Counted from the stretch's first letter, positions 26,433 through 40,375 are shown. The stretch: DNA of 64,000 nt from Methylobacterium currus (GCF_003058325.1 NZ_CP028843.1:4891001-4955000); one strand, 5' to 3'. The notes: generated by a model not told the origin, from the sequence alone. Program-made: numbers and translations.

Positions 26433-27341
26433 TCAGAGCGCCGCCACCTCCGCCGCCAGCCCGGGGGCGATCGCCCGCGCCTCGGCCAGGAAGGCGGCGA
26501 CGAGCGGGGTCATCGGGTCGCGCTCGGGCACGACGAGGCCGATCATGTGGCTGACGTCCGGATCGGTGATCGGCACCGCCCGCACCCGCTCGGTGAGGCG
26601 GAAGGTCTCGGCGAGCGCCGCCGGCATGATGCTCGCCCACTTGGCGGTCCGCACATGGGTGACGAGCACGATCATCGAGTTCGATTCGAGCAACGGCGCC
26701 GGCTCCGCCCCGGCGGCGCGCAGGTGGCGGTCGATGATGCGGCGGTTCTGCATCGCCGGCGTTAGCAGGCAGAGCGGGATGCGCCCGACCTCGGCCCAGG
26801 TCACGCTCGCACGCGCGCCGTAGATGCCGTCGGCGGCGGTGAGCAGCCGGTAATGCTCGCGGTAGAGCGGCAGCGCGGTGACGCGGCCGAGCGGCTCGTC
26901 CTCGATATAGGTCAGCCCGGCATCGAGCTCGAGATTGGCGATCTGGCGGGTGATCTCGTGCGAGGTCGAGGATTGCACCGAGAAGCGCACCGCCGGATGG
27001 CGGGCGCGGAACGGCGTGGTGAGCGCCGCCACCATCGGGGTCGCGGTCGGCACCGCCGCCATCCGGAGCGTGCCGGAGAGGCCGCGGCGCAGGGCCGCCA
27101 CCTCCTGGCGCATGGCGCGGGCGTCGCCGACGATGCGCCGCGCCCAGTCGAGCACCCGCTCGCCCTCCGGGGTGAAGCCCTGGAAGCGCGAGCCGCGTTG
27201 CACCAGGAGCACACCCAGGCGCTCCTCGAGCTGCTTGACGCCGGCCGAGAGGGTCTGCTGCGACACCCCGCAGGCCTGGGCGGCGCGGCCGAAATGCTGC
27301 TCGCGGGCGAGCGCCAGGATGAACTCGAGACGGTCGATCAT
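26433..27341 (-). CDS. LysR-family regulator of the formate dehydrogenase operon (probable FdsR)
   Basis: A 302-residue LysR regulator. The N-terminal winged helix is standard (FILALAREQHFGRAAQACGV then SQQTLSAGVKQLEERLG), followed by the linker helix and a two-lobed effector domain (about residues 90-300). It lies 178 bp upstream of fdsG on the same strand, the position of LysR-type fds regulators in other proteobacteria, so control of the fds operon in response to formate is the natural inference. It is divergent from coxB, whose promoter shares the 301-bp gap to the right. Confidence 0.9.
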   Translation of the reverse strand: MIDRLEFILALAREQHFGRAAQACGVSQQTLSAGVKQLEERLGVLLVQRGSRFQGFTPEGERVLDWARRIVGDARAMRQEVAALRRGLSGTLRMAAVPTATPMVAALTTPFRARHPAVRFSVQSSTSHEITRQIANLELDAGLTYIEDEPLGRVTALPLYREHYRLLTAADGIYGARASVTWAEVGRIPLCLLTPAMQNRRIIDRHLRAAGAEPAPLLESNSMIVLVTHVRTAKWASIMPAALAETFRLTERVRAVPITDPDVSHMIGLVVPERDPMTPLVAAFLAEARAIAPGLAAEVAAL

Positions 27342-27642
27342 CGAAGGGTGAGGGTCACGTCCGGCACGCTCGACGAGGCGCCGGGGGACCCTGCGCGCTT
27401 TTGCGGAATCATTCGAGCCTCACGACGAATGTCCAGTGCCCACAAGCGAATTCCGGACGCCGATGCGACGCCAACGCCGTTGCGCTTGCGGCGGCATTGT
27501 GGTGAGAGACGCCGACCGGGTCTCGGCCGGCTTCCGGCCGCAGGGCGGCGGGCCGGCGCCGTGCGGCCGAAACAGGACGGCGCTCCCGCCGCGCGGGCAG
27601 CCGTTGCCGGCAGACAGCCTGTTGGGGAGCATCGAGGGCACC
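27342..27642. promoter_or_regulatory. Divergent region between the LysR gene and the cox operon
   Basis: 301 bp that must carry the promoters for fdsR and for coxB. The rightward frame remains open from 27436 but is not family-like. No clear operator was seen. Confidence 0.3.
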
Positions 27643-28515
27643 ATGGGGATGGCGAGGGCGCAAGGACGGCTGAAGGGCCGTGGGTTCTGGGGACGCGCCG
27701 CGGCGCTGGCAGCGACCGGGATCCTCGGCACCGCGACGGCCGTGTCGGCGGCGGGCGTGGGCCAGCCGGTGCCGTGGCAGATGGACTTGCAGCGGCCCGT
27801 GACCGAGGTGGCGACGGAGATCTACAATTTCCACCACCTCCTGAACTGGATCATGCTCGTCATCGTCCTGTTCGTGCTCGCCCTGCTGATCGCGGTGATC
27901 GTCAAGTTCAACGAGACGAAGAACCCGACCCCGTCGCGCACCACCCACAACACGATGCTGGAGGTCGCCTGGACGATCGTTCCGGTGCTGATCCTGGTGG
28001 CGATCGCGATCCCGTCGTTCCGGGTGCTGCGCACGCAGCTGTCGGATCCGAAGGCCGACCTGATGGTCAAGGTCATCGGCCATGCCTGGTACTGGTCCTA
28101 CGAGTACCCGCAGGATGTCGGCGGCTTCAAGTTCGACGCCAACCTGCTCGAGGGCGACGACCAGGTGAAGTCCGGCCAGCCCAAGCTGCTCGCCACCGAC
28201 AACGAGATGGTGGTGCCGGTGAACAAGATCGTGAAGGTCCAGGTCACCGCCGCCGACGTGATGCATTCCTGGGCGATGCCGTCCTTCGGCTTCAAGATCG
28301 ACGCGATCCCCGGCCGCCTCAACCAGTTCTGGTTCAAGGCCGAGCGCGAGGGCACCTATCACGGCCAGTGCTCGGAGCTGTGCGGCCAGCGCCACGCCTA
28401 CATGCCGATCACCGTGAAGGTGGTGAGCGAGCAGGCCTTCCAGGCCTGGACCGCGGAGGCCAAGACCAAGTTCGCCCGCACCGACGGCGGCGCCAAGTTC
28501 GCGGAAGCGCAATAA
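27643..28515 (+). CDS. coxB: Cytochrome c oxidase subunit II
   Basis: A 290-residue subunit of the aa3 oxidase, starting MGMARAQGRLKGRGF behind GAGGG. A signal peptide is followed by two transmembrane helices (about residues 55-80 and 95-118; the second in NTMLEVAWTIVPVLILVAIA), a cupredoxin domain with the aromatic patch GHAWYWSYEYP, and the CuA ligands MHSWAMPSF...HGQCSELCGQRHAYM. There is no C-terminal cytochrome c domain. A 20-bp tandem duplication covers the stop codon. Confidence 0.97.
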   Translation: MGMARAQGRLKGRGFWGRAAALAATGILGTATAVSAAGVGQPVPWQMDLQRPVTEVATEIYNFHHLLNWIMLVIVLFVLALLIAVIVKFNETKNPTPSRTTHNTMLEVAWTIVPVLILVAIAIPSFRVLRTQLSDPKADLMVKVIGHAWYWSYEYPQDVGGFKFDANLLEGDDQVKSGQPKLLATDNEMVVPVNKIVKVQVTAADVMHSWAMPSFGFKIDAIPGRLNQFWFKAEREGTYHGQCSELCGQRHAYMPITVKVVSEQAFQAWTAEAKTKFARTDGGAKFAEAQ

Positions 28516-28536
28516 GGTTCGCGGAAGCGCAATAAG
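28497..28536 (+). repeat. Perfect 20-bp tandem duplication across the coxB stop codon
   Basis: GTTCGCGGAAGCGCAATAAG occurs twice head to tail (28497-28516 and 28517-28536). The first copy holds the real stop codon; the second leaves a duplicate stop behind it. Confidence 0.95.
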
Positions 28537-28566
28537 GCCGGCCGCGGACGCCGACTGATTTCATGA

Positions 28567-30270
<1,704 letters not shown>

Positions 30271-30280
30271 ACGATCGAGA

Positions 30281-30303
30281 GGGGGCCGCCGAACGCGGCC
30301 CCC
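30281..30303 (+). terminator. Hairpin between coxA and ctaB
   Basis: GGGGGCCGC and GCGGCCCCC form a 9-bp GC stem with a CGAAC loop, followed by GCTCTTCCCC. It may attenuate rather than end transcription, since the assembly genes downstream share the strand. Confidence 0.6.
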
Positions 30304-30372
30304 GCTCTTCCCCCGAGCGCCGTCAAGCAGGCGTTCCGGCGAGGAGCGCGACACCTTCACTCCCTTCACACG

Positions 30373-31341
30373 ATGGCCGCGACATCCAGCATGACCACCC
30401 TGTCGAACAGCGCGATCTCCGACCGTCCCTTCGCCGAGGCGAGCAGCTCCGGCGGCGAGGTCGCGGATTACTTCGCGCTCCTGAAGCCCCGGGTGATGGC
30501 GCTGGTGATCTTCACCGCCCTCGTCGGGATGACGGTTACGCCGTCGCATGTGAATCCGGTCATCGGGGCGATCTCGCTCCTGATGATTGCGGTCGGGGCC
30601 GGCGCCTCGGGCTGCCTCAACATGTGGTGGGACGCCGACGTCGACGCGGTGATGACCCGCACCCGGACCCGGCCGATCCCGGCCGGGCGGATCCAGCCCG
30701 GCGAGGCCCTGTCCTTCGGGCTCACGCTCTCGGTCGGTTCGGTGCTGGTGCTCGGGCTCGCGGCGAACTGGCTGTCGGCGGGGCTGCTCGCCTTCACCAT
30801 CGTGTTCTACGCCGTGATCTACTCGATGTGGCTGAAGCGCTCGACGGCGCAGAACATCGTGATCGGCGGCGCCGCCGGCGCCCTGCCGCCGATGATCGGC
30901 CAGGCGGTGGTCACCGGCTCGATCGGGATCGAAGGTACGGTCCTGTTCCTCATCATCTTCGTCTGGACCCCGCCGCATTTCTGGGCGCTCGCCCTGGTCA
31001 AGGCCGGCGAATACGCCCGCGCCGGCATCCCGATGATGCCGAACGTCGCCGGGCCCGATTCGACCCGCCGCCAGATCCTCGCCTATTCGGTGCTGCTGGC
31101 GCCGCTCGGCCTCGCCCCGGTCTTCCTCGGCTTCGGCGGCCTGATCTACGGCCTCGTCGGCCTCGTCGGCGGCCTCGCCATGGTGGGCCTGAGCGTCCAG
31201 GTGCTGCGCCGGCGCGAGGGCGAGGCGGCCAACAAGGCGGCCATGAGCCTGTTCGGCTTCTCGATCCTCTACCTGTTCCTGCTCTTCTCCGCCCTCCTGG
31301 CGGAACAGGGCCTCGGGCTGTTCCGGCCGGTCTTCGGCTGA
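30373..31341 (+). CDS. ctaB: Protohaem IX farnesyltransferase (haem O synthase)
   Basis: A 322-residue UbiA-family prenyltransferase that converts haem B to haem O for the aa3 oxidase. About nine membrane helices. The first Asp-rich motif is [19 protein letters not shown] and the second prenyl-diphosphate motif region is [12 protein letters not shown] with [14 protein letters not shown]. It sits directly between coxA and the assembly factors, in the usual alphaproteobacterial order. Confidence 0.97.
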   Translation: MAATSSMTTLSNSAISDRPFAEASSSGGEVADYFALLKPRVMALVIFTALVGMTVTPSHVNPVIGAISLLMIAVGAGASGCLNMWWDADVDAVMTRTRTRPIPAGRIQPGEALSFGLTLSVGSVLVLGLAANWLSAGLLAFTIVFYAVIYSMWLKRSTAQNIVIGGAAGALPPMIGQAVVTGSIGIEGTVLFLIIFVWTPPHFWALALVKAGEYARAGIPMMPNVAGPDSTRRQILAYSVLLAPLGLAPVFLGFGGLIYGLVGLVGGLAMVGLSVQVLRRREGEAANKAAMSLFGFSILYLFLLFSALLAEQGLGLFRPVFG

Positions 31342-31369
31342 ACGCCCCTCCCCTCCGGTTGATCCAGCG

Positions 31370-31525
31370 ATGAGTGCGGTGCCCCAGCAACTGACCCCCG
31401 AAGAGATCCAGCGCCGGCGCAAGCGCTCCATCGCGATCGCGATGGTGCTCGCCGCCCTGGTCCTGATCTTCTACGTGCTGACGATCGCCAAGCTCGGCCC
31501 CCAGGTCCTCAACCGGCCGCTGTGA
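31370..31525 (+). CDS. CoxF-like single-helix membrane protein
   Basis: A 51-residue protein starting MSAVPQQLTPEEIQRRRKRS, followed by one transmembrane helix (about residues 20-42) and a short LGPQVLNRPL tail. The position, between ctaB and ctaG, and the pattern of a basic cytoplasmic head with one helix match the small CoxF-type proteins of alphaproteobacterial oxidase operons. The precise function is not established. It is too short for routine gene finders and easy to miss. Confidence 0.8.
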   Translation: MSAVPQQLTPEEIQRRRKRSIAIAMVLAALVLIFYVLTIAKLGPQVLNRPL

Positions 31526-31547
31526 CGATCCGCGAGGCGATGCCGTC

Positions 31548-32168
31548 ATGACAGATCCGCGCCGAGAGACGCAGACGAGAGAGGCGCAGAAGCGGGCCCG
31601 CTCCACGGCGCTGGCCTGCCTCGGCATCGTGGTCGGGATGACGGCGCTCGCCTTCGCCTTCGTGCCGCTCTACGACCTGTTCTGCAAGGCGACCGGCTAT
31701 GACGGCACGCCGCTGCGGGGCGCGGCCGCCGCCGGCCCGGCGAGCCAAGGTGACCCGCAAGGTAGCATGGTGGTGCATTTCGACACCAACGTCGCGCCCG
31801 GGCTGCCCTGGCGCTTCGTCGCGGAGACGCCGCAGATCGAGGCGCAGCTGGGGGCCACCAAGACGGTGTTCTTCCGCGTCACCAATACCGGGACCGTGCC
31901 GAGCACCGGCATCGCCACCTTCAACGTCCAGCCCGGGCTGACCGGCGGCTACTTCGTCAAGGTGCAGTGCTTCTGCTTCAACGAGCAGACGTTGCAGCCC
32001 GGCGAGACCATGGACTTCCCGGTGGTGTTCTACCTCGAGCCGGGCATCAAGGCCGATGCGAACACCCGCGACCTCACCGAGATGACCTTGTCCTACACCT
32101 ACTTCGCGTCGAAGAACGGGCAGCCGCAGGCGGCCCTCGCGACGCCGGTGGGGACCAAGGCCAATTGA
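31548..32168 (+). CDS. ctaG: Cytochrome c oxidase assembly protein CtaG (Cox11 family)
   Basis: A 206-residue copper chaperone that delivers Cu to the CuB centre of subunit I. One N-terminal membrane anchor (about residues 20-42) is followed by the periplasmic immunoglobulin-like domain. The Cu-binding motif QCFCFNEQTLQPGE is intact near residue 145, and YDLFCKATGYDGT matches the conserved region after the anchor. It is 22 bp downstream of the CoxF-like gene. Confidence 0.96.
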   Translation: MTDPRRETQTREAQKRARSTALACLGIVVGMTALAFAFVPLYDLFCKATGYDGTPLRGAAAAGPASQGDPQGSMVVHFDTNVAPGLPWRFVAETPQIEAQLGATKTVFFRVTNTGTVPSTGIATFNVQPGLTGGYFVKVQCFCFNEQTLQPGETMDFPVVFYLEPGIKADANTRDLTEMTLSYTYFASKNGQPQAALATPVGTKAN

Positions 32169-32326
32169 CGAGGTGACAACCGCGCCGGGGCGGCATTAAA
32201 GCGTGACCGTGAGGCGCCGGCGGCGAAAAGGCCGGGGCGCCGGGAGCGAGCCGCCCCGCGTCAAACGAGATCCACGGCCGGCGCGGGGCGCGACCGGTCG
32301 TAAGACCAGGCAGGAGACCCGACACG

Positions 32327-33187
32327 ATGGCCGAGGCGCACGGGAAGCACCACGACTACCACCTCGTCAATCCGAGCCCGTGGCCGCTCGTCGGCTCGAT
32401 GAGCGGCTTCACCATGACGACGGGCGCCGTCCTGTGGATGAAGAGCCTGACCATCGCCAATCTCGCGGTCGGTCCCTACGTGTTCTTCGCCGGCGTCATC
32501 GGCGTGCTCTACACCATGCTGAGCTGGTGGCGGGACGTCGTCCACGAGGCCAATACCGGCGACCACACCCGGGTGGTGCAGCTGTCGCACCGCTACGGCA
32601 TGATGATGTTCATCGCCTCCGAGGTGATGTTCTTCGTCGCGTGGTTCTGGGCCTATTTCGAGGCGGCGCTCTATTCGGGCGACCCGATCCAGGCCTCGCG
32701 GGTCGAGTTCACCGGCGGCCTGTGGCCGCCGAAGGGCGTCGAGGCGTTCGACCCCTGGCACCTGCCGCTGCTCAACACCCTGATCCTGCTCACCTCGGGC
32801 ACCACGATCACCTGGGCCCACCACGCCCTGCTGCACAACGACCGCAAGGGCGTGAAGTACGGCCTGTGGCTGACCATCGCGCTCGGCGCGCTGTTCTCCT
32901 GCGTCCAGGCCTACGAGTACGGCCACGCCCATTTCGGGTTCTCGGGCAGCATCTACTCGGCCACCTTCTTCATGGCGACCGGCTTCCACGGCGCCCACGT
33001 GCTGATCGGCACGATCTTCCTCGCGGTCTGCCTGTACCGGATCTATCTCGGCCAGTTCACCCCCAAGCAGCACCTCGGCTTCGAGTTCGCCGCCTGGTAC
33101 TGGCACTTCGTCGACGTGGTGTGGCTGTTCCTGTTCGCCGCCATCTACGTCTGGGGCTCGGGCGTCGGCCACGCCGCCGCGCACTAA
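32327..33187 (+). CDS. coxC: Cytochrome c oxidase subunit III
   Basis: A 286-residue subunit with seven membrane helices. Family blocks are HDYHLVNPSPWPLVGSMSGF, HTRVVQLSHRYGMMMFIASE, FWAYFEAALY and the C-terminal WYWHFVDVVWLFLFAAIYVW. It starts 158 bp after ctaG. A perfect hairpin with a T tract lies 120 bp after its stop and probably ends the main cox transcript. Confidence 0.97.
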   Translation: MAEAHGKHHDYHLVNPSPWPLVGSMSGFTMTTGAVLWMKSLTIANLAVGPYVFFAGVIGVLYTMLSWWRDVVHEANTGDHTRVVQLSHRYGMMMFIASEVMFFVAWFWAYFEAALYSGDPIQASRVEFTGGLWPPKGVEAFDPWHLPLLNTLILLTSGTTITWAHHALLHNDRKGVKYGLWLTIALGALFSCVQAYEYGHAHFGFSGSIYSATFFMATGFHGAHVLIGTIFLAVCLYRIYLGQFTPKQHLGFEFAAWYWHFVDVVWLFLFAAIYVWGSGVGHAAAH

Positions 33188-33308
33188 GCATCGTTCGCCG
33201 GAGCGGTCACCGGTTCGGCGGCAAAAACGATGCGAGACCAAGACCCTGGGCAGAGTTGCGCCATGCCACTCTGTTCAGGGCCCGCGCCGCACGCGCCAGG
33301 GTCATGAG

Positions 33309-33332
33309 AGGGCGGCGAGAGCCGCCCTTTTT
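33309..33332 (+). terminator. Rho-independent terminator after coxC
   Basis: AGGGCGGC-GAGA-GCCGCCCT followed by TTTT. A second small hairpin (TGGGGC/GCCCCA, 33335-33352) follows directly. The genes downstream must then have their own promoter or depend on read-through. Confidence 0.88.
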
Positions 33333-33387
33333 CTTGGGGCGACGAAGCCCCAGATCGCCGTCACGCATCCCGTTCAGGAGCAGGCCC

Positions 33388-33756
33388 GTGGATACCAACC
33401 GCACCGTCGACTCACCGGCGACCGTGGGCCTGCGCGGCCGCTGCCCGCGCTGCGGCGAGGGGCACCTGTTCAAGGGCTTCCTCAGCTTCCGCCCGTCCTG
33501 CGAGGTCTGCGGGCTCGATTTCCGCTTCATCGATTCGGCCGACGGCCCGGCCTTCTTCGTGATGTCGATCGTCGGCATCGTGGTGGTGGCGCTGGCGATG
33601 TGGGTCGAGTTCACCTACGAGCCGCCGATGTGGGTCCACGCCGCGCTCTGGGTGCCGCTCTCGATCGGCTTGAGCCTGATCCTGGTCCGCCCGCTCAAGG
33701 GCATGATGGCGGCCCTGCAATATTCCAACAAGGCCGCGCAGGGGCGTTTCCGGTGA
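33388..33756 (+). CDS. DUF983 zinc-ribbon membrane protein
   Basis: A 122-residue protein starting at GTG (VDTNRTVDSPATVGLRGRCP). The N-terminal zinc ribbon has two CXXC pairs, RGRCPRCGEGHLFKGFL and PSCEVCGLDF, followed by two membrane helices (about residues 52-75 and 80-100). DUF983 genes regularly sit between coxC and surf1 in alphaproteobacteria, suggesting a part in oxidase assembly, though none is proven. Its stop overlaps the surf1 start by GTGA. Confidence 0.88.
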   Translation: MDTNRTVDSPATVGLRGRCPRCGEGHLFKGFLSFRPSCEVCGLDFRFIDSADGPAFFVMSIVGIVVVALAMWVEFTYEPPMWVHAALWVPLSIGLSLILVRPLKGMMAALQYSNKAAQGRFR

Positions 33757-34556
33757 CGGCACCGGCCCGGGCAGCGGAGCGGCGCGCGGCCCTGCGGGAC
33801 CTCGTCGCCCCTGCCCTCGCGAGCCTGGTCTGCTTAGGCATCCTGATCGGACTCGGGGTCTGGCAGCTCGAGCGCAAGGCCTGGAAGGAGGCGCTGATCG
33901 ACCGGATCGTCGCCCGCTCGCGCATCGAGCCGCCGGCGCCGCTGCCCGCCTTCGACGGCTTCGATCCGGCGAGAGACGAGTTCGAGCGGGTGCGCGCCAC
34001 CGGCCGCCTGCTCAACGACAAGGAGACGCTGGTCCACGGCCTCGCGCCGGGCGATACGCCGGGCCGGGCGCTCCAGGGCTACTACGTCGTGACGCCGTTG
34101 CGCCTCGACGACGGCCGGATCTTGCTCGTCAATCGCGGCTTCGTGCCGACGGAACTCAAGGATCCGGCCCGCCGCGCCGCGGCCCAGGTCGAGGGCGAGA
34201 CCACCGTGACCGGCATGCTGCGCCAGAGCGAGGCGCGGGGCCTGTTCGTACCGGCACCGAACCCGCAGACCGGCGAGTGGTTCAACCGCGACGTTCCGGG
34301 CATCGCGGCGGCGAAAGGCCTGACGAATGTCGCCCCCTACCTGATCGAGGCCGACGCGACGCCCAATCCCGGCGGCTGGCCGAAGGGCGGGCAGCTCCGG
34401 GTCGACCTGCCGAACAACCACCTGCAATACGCCTTCACGTGGTTCGGCCTCGCGCTCTGCCTCGTCGGGGTGTTCACGGCCTTCGCGCTGCGCCGCCTGC
34501 GGGGTGAGGCGGTGGAGAGTGCCGCACCGTCACCGGCCTCCCCGCCGCGTCCTTAA
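33753..34556 (+). CDS. SURF1 family cytochrome oxidase assembly protein
   Basis: A 267-residue protein starting at GTG overlapping the DUF983 stop. Two membrane helices flank a periplasmic domain: the first (about residues 15-37) ends in GVWQLERKAWKEALI, the classic SURF1 start, and the last (about 225-250) includes LQYAFTWFGLALCLVGVFTA. RGFVPTELKDPA and GEWFNRDVPGIAAA are family blocks. SURF1 helps insert haem a into subunit I. Confidence 0.95.
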   Translation: MTAPARAAERRAALRDLVAPALASLVCLGILIGLGVWQLERKAWKEALIDRIVARSRIEPPAPLPAFDGFDPARDEFERVRATGRLLNDKETLVHGLAPGDTPGRALQGYYVVTPLRLDDGRILLVNRGFVPTELKDPARRAAAQVEGETTVTGMLRQSEARGLFVPAPNPQTGEWFNRDVPGIAAAKGLTNVAPYLIEADATPNPGGWPKGGQLRVDLPNNHLQYAFTWFGLALCLVGVFTAFALRRLRGEAVESAAPSPASPPRP

Positions 34557-34649
34557 AACAGCCGCGTTGTCGATGTCGGGTCCGTCCATGTCCGGTTCAG
34601 GCCGCCGGGCGCCTCCTGCCGCAGGCTTCGTCCCGGCCCTTGGTCATCG

Positions 34650-37643
<2,994 letters not shown>

Positions 37644-37664
37644 CCCCCAGACAGGACATTTCCC

Positions 37665-38714
37665 GTGCCTGACAGCCTGACGGCGCGCCCGCGCCTCGTT
37701 CCGCTCGTGCTCGCCGCAGCGTTCGCGGCCTCGACGCTTGCGGCTTCCCCGGCGCTCGCCGAGTACCGCACCAAGGACGTGCCGGCGGTGACGGGCCTCG
37801 ACCCGGCGACCATCGCGCCGAACACCATCGCGTTCACCGATCACCGCGACAACCCGGCGAGCCCGGAGAGCGGCCTCGTGCCCTTCACCGAGTGGGGCAA
37901 GCGCAGCCCGGCGCAGAAGGCGCTGCTCGCCCCCCATCCGGCCTATGCCGAGCCGGATTACGTCCAGACGGTGAACGGCGTCGCGAAGCCCCGGCACGAG
38001 GTGCTGAAGGTCTACGTCGCCGAGGCGCGGTTCATCGTGCCGCGCAGCGCCGACCGCATCGACCTGAAGCGCTTCGCCACGATCCCGTTCCTGTCGCGGA
38101 TGGACCCGGCGATCAAGCACAAGGCCCTGAGCCCCGCGGACGCCACCCCGACCAAGGACCCGGCCGCCGCCTTCGCCCGCCGTCCCGACCGGCCGTGGTG
38201 CGAAGCGCCCGACACCACCTGCATCGAGTCGCGCTACGACCTGGAGGGTAAGCTGCCGCTCGGGGTGAAGCTGGCCAACAAGCTCGAGGACGGCGGCAAG
38301 AAGATCGCCGAGTTCGTCTCGTTCCAGAGCGAACTCAGGGTGCTGCCGCCCGACGAGGCGGGACAGCTCGTGCAGCTCACCAGGATCGAGGCGCCGGTGG
38401 CCGGCGCGATGGAGCAGAACATCTTCTGGGTCAACCAGATCCTGCGCTTCGGCAAGTTCCTGGCGGTGATGCAGCCGGTGGGGAGCGACCCGAACAAGAC
38501 GGTGGTCACCGCCTACATGACGCTCGGCATCAAGGCCGACGTGCTCGACCGCAAGAAGGAGTACGAGCGCGTGCCGGTGCTGCGCAACCTGCTGCCGGCC
38601 CAGGTGCTGATGGGCAATTCCTCCTTCAACACCGGCACCTCGATCAGCGCCGGCCTGCCGACCTACGCCCGCAACCGCATCGCAGCCTTCGCGGACGCGT
38701 TGGCGAAGGAGTGA
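37665..38714 (+). CDS. Secreted protein of unknown function
   Basis: A 349-residue protein starting at GTG 21 bp after the PBP stop, so probably co-transcribed with it. A signal peptide (LVPLVLAAAFAASTLAASPA) is cleaved around residue 32. The mature protein has a Cys pair (PWCEAPDTTCIES) likely forming a disulphide and the block VSFQSELRVLPPDEAGQL. No catalytic motif is recognised. Coupling to a PBP suggests an envelope role. A perfect 18-bp hairpin lies 35 bp after the stop. Confidence 0.8.
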   Translation: MPDSLTARPRLVPLVLAAAFAASTLAASPALAEYRTKDVPAVTGLDPATIAPNTIAFTDHRDNPASPESGLVPFTEWGKRSPAQKALLAPHPAYAEPDYVQTVNGVAKPRHEVLKVYVAEARFIVPRSADRIDLKRFATIPFLSRMDPAIKHKALSPADATPTKDPAAAFARRPDRPWCEAPDTTCIESRYDLEGKLPLGVKLANKLEDGGKKIAEFVSFQSELRVLPPDEAGQLVQLTRIEAPVAGAMEQNIFWVNQILRFGKFLAVMQPVGSDPNKTVVTAYMTLGIKADVLDRKKEYERVPVLRNLLPAQVLMGNSSFNTGTSISAGLPTYARNRIAAFADALAKE

Positions 38715-38749
38715 TCCACCCTCGACCTGATCGACCTCGTTGAAATAGA

Positions 38750-38789
38750 GCGCGCCCCCCCTCTCCCGTATGGGAGAGGGGGGGCGCGC
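38750..38789. terminator. Perfect 18-bp stem hairpin between converging genes
   Basis: 38750-38767 and 38772-38789 are exact reverse complements with a four-base GTAT loop; the arms are 5 bases of GCGCG, seven C and TCTCCC. It probably acts as a bidirectional terminator. Confidence 0.8.
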
Positions 38790-38812
38790 TTGACCTTTAT
38801 ACCATCGCGCTG

Positions 38813-38908
38813 TCGCATCGACACGTCGATGCGAAAGCGTCCGGCGCATCAGCGCCGGCGCCCATTCGGGCTTAGCCAGCGCCTTCGAACGAGTCCGTTC
38901 GAAGGCGC
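38813..38908. repeat. Cluster of three further inverted repeats
   Basis: TCGCATCGAC/GTCGATGCGA (38813-38834, 2-base loop), CCGGCGC/GCGCCGG (38841-38858) and GCGCCTTCGAAC/GTTCGAAGGCGC (38879-38908, 6-base loop) follow one another between converging genes. No coding potential is seen. Confidence 0.7.
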
Positions 38909-38947
38909 GGCGGTATTATTCGATCGGATCAGGCGGACGGCGATGCG

Positions 38948-40375
38948 TCAGCTTTCGTGAGAATCGGCTGATCGCACCGGCGCCACCGGAAACCCGATCC
39001 TGACCCGCAGTCCCGGCCCGCCCCGCTCACCGTCATGAAGCGTCACGGCGGCGCCGATCCGGTCGGCGAGGGCCCGGACGACGGCAAGACCCAACCCGCT
39101 GCCCTCCGGTCCGCCGCTCCGGGCGATCCGGTAGAACCGCGAAAAGACCTTCTCACGGTGCTCCGGCGCGATGCCCGGTCCGTCATCCTCGATCTCGGCA
39201 AAGGCACCCTCGGCCCCGTCCGCGACCCGCACCACCACCCGGGCGCCGGGTCTGGCGTAGCGGATCGCGTTGTCGATGACGTTGCCCAGGATCTCGCCCA
39301 TCAGGGTCGGGTGCCCCATCACCATCACGGGCCCGTCCGGCCCCTCGTACTCGACCTCGACGCCGGCAGCGAGCGCCCGCGGGACGTGGTCGGCCAGCAC
39401 CGTCGCGGCGAGCCCGGCGAGATCGAGTTCCGTCAGGGTGATCGCGCCCGGATCCTCGTCGGCGCGGGCGAGCGCCAGGAGCTGCGCGAGCAGATGCTCC
39501 AGGCGGCGCGCCGCACCCTCGATGTCGTCGAGGGCGGCACGGCCCTCGGGGCTCACGCCGGCGCCGTGGCGGCGGGCGAGATCAACATGCATGCGCAGGA
39601 CGGCGAGCGGCGTGCGCATCTGGTGCGACGCGTCGCCGGTGAAGCGGCGCACAGCCCCCATCGCCGCGTCGAGGCGCCCGAGCAGGGTGTTGAAGGCGAG
39701 CACCGGCGCCCGGGCCTCCACCGGCACCTGCGAGGCGTCGAGGGGCTTCAGGCTCACCGCGCCGGGAGCGGCGCGACCCGCGATCTCGGCGCTCAGCCGG
39801 TCGAGGGGTGAGAGGCCGCGGCCGATCCCGTACCAGGTCAGGACCCCGACGAGGGCCAGGAGGACCGTTTCGAGCAGGAAGAGCCCGGCGAGGAGCCGCC
39901 ATTCCAGGCTCCGGCGCGCGTCCCGGGTCTCCGCCACCTGCACCAGCACCGCGCCGGGCTTGCCATAGACCGGCCGCGCCCGCGCGGCGATCCGCACGGG
40001 CGCGCCCCGCATCACGGCGTCCCGGTGCCGGGTGGGGCCGGGCTCCACCTCGCCATCGGGGCGGGGCAGGTCGCGGTAGCCCGTGACGAGCTGGTCCCGA
40101 TAGCTGACGCTGTAATAGACCCGGTCCTGCGACTGGCTCTCCAGCATGCCCAGCGCCACCCGCGGCAGGTCCACCGTCACCTCGTTGTCCTCGTCCAGCG
40201 CCACGCGCTCGGCGATGGCGAGGACCGAGCCGTCGAGGAGGCGGTCATGCGTCGTCTCGACCACGTCCCGGATGACGAGGGCGCCGCCGAGGCCCAGCAC
40301 CAGGGCCAGGGAAGCGGCGGGCAGGAACATCCGCAGCAGCAGCCCGCGCCGCAAGGAAGGCGGGCGGCGGCTCAT
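38948..40375 (-). CDS. Sensor histidine kinase, TctE-like
   Basis: A 475-residue kinase starting MSRRPPSLRRGLLLRMFLP, with an ATGA overlap of the regulator stop. Membrane helices at about residues 12-36 and 162-185 enclose a periplasmic sensor of the 2CSK_N type (VYYSVSYRDQLVTGYRDLP), the domain of tricarboxylate sensors such as TctE. HAMP, HisKA (phosphoacceptor in GDASHQMRTPLAVLRMH) and HATPase (NVIDNAIRYARPG, DDGPGI, GSGLGLAVVRALADRIGA) follow. With the divergent transport genes it probably senses a di- or tricarboxylate. Confidence 0.92.
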   Translation of the reverse strand: MSRRPPSLRRGLLLRMFLPAASLALVLGLGGALVIRDVVETTHDRLLDGSVLAIAERVALDEDNEVTVDLPRVALGMLESQSQDRVYYSVSYRDQLVTGYRDLPRPDGEVEPGPTRHRDAVMRGAPVRIAARARPVYGKPGAVLVQVAETRDARRSLEWRLLAGLFLLETVLLALVGVLTWYGIGRGLSPLDRLSAEIAGRAAPGAVSLKPLDASQVPVEARAPVLAFNTLLGRLDAAMGAVRRFTGDASHQMRTPLAVLRMHVDLARRHGAGVSPEGRAALDDIEGAARRLEHLLAQLLALARADEDPGAITLTELDLAGLAATVLADHVPRALAAGVEVEYEGPDGPVMVMGHPTLMGEILGNVIDNAIRYARPGARVVVRVADGAEGAFAEIEDDGPGIAPEHREKVFSRFYRIARSGGPEGSGLGLAVVRALADRIGAAVTLHDGERGGPGLRVRIGFPVAPVRSADSHES

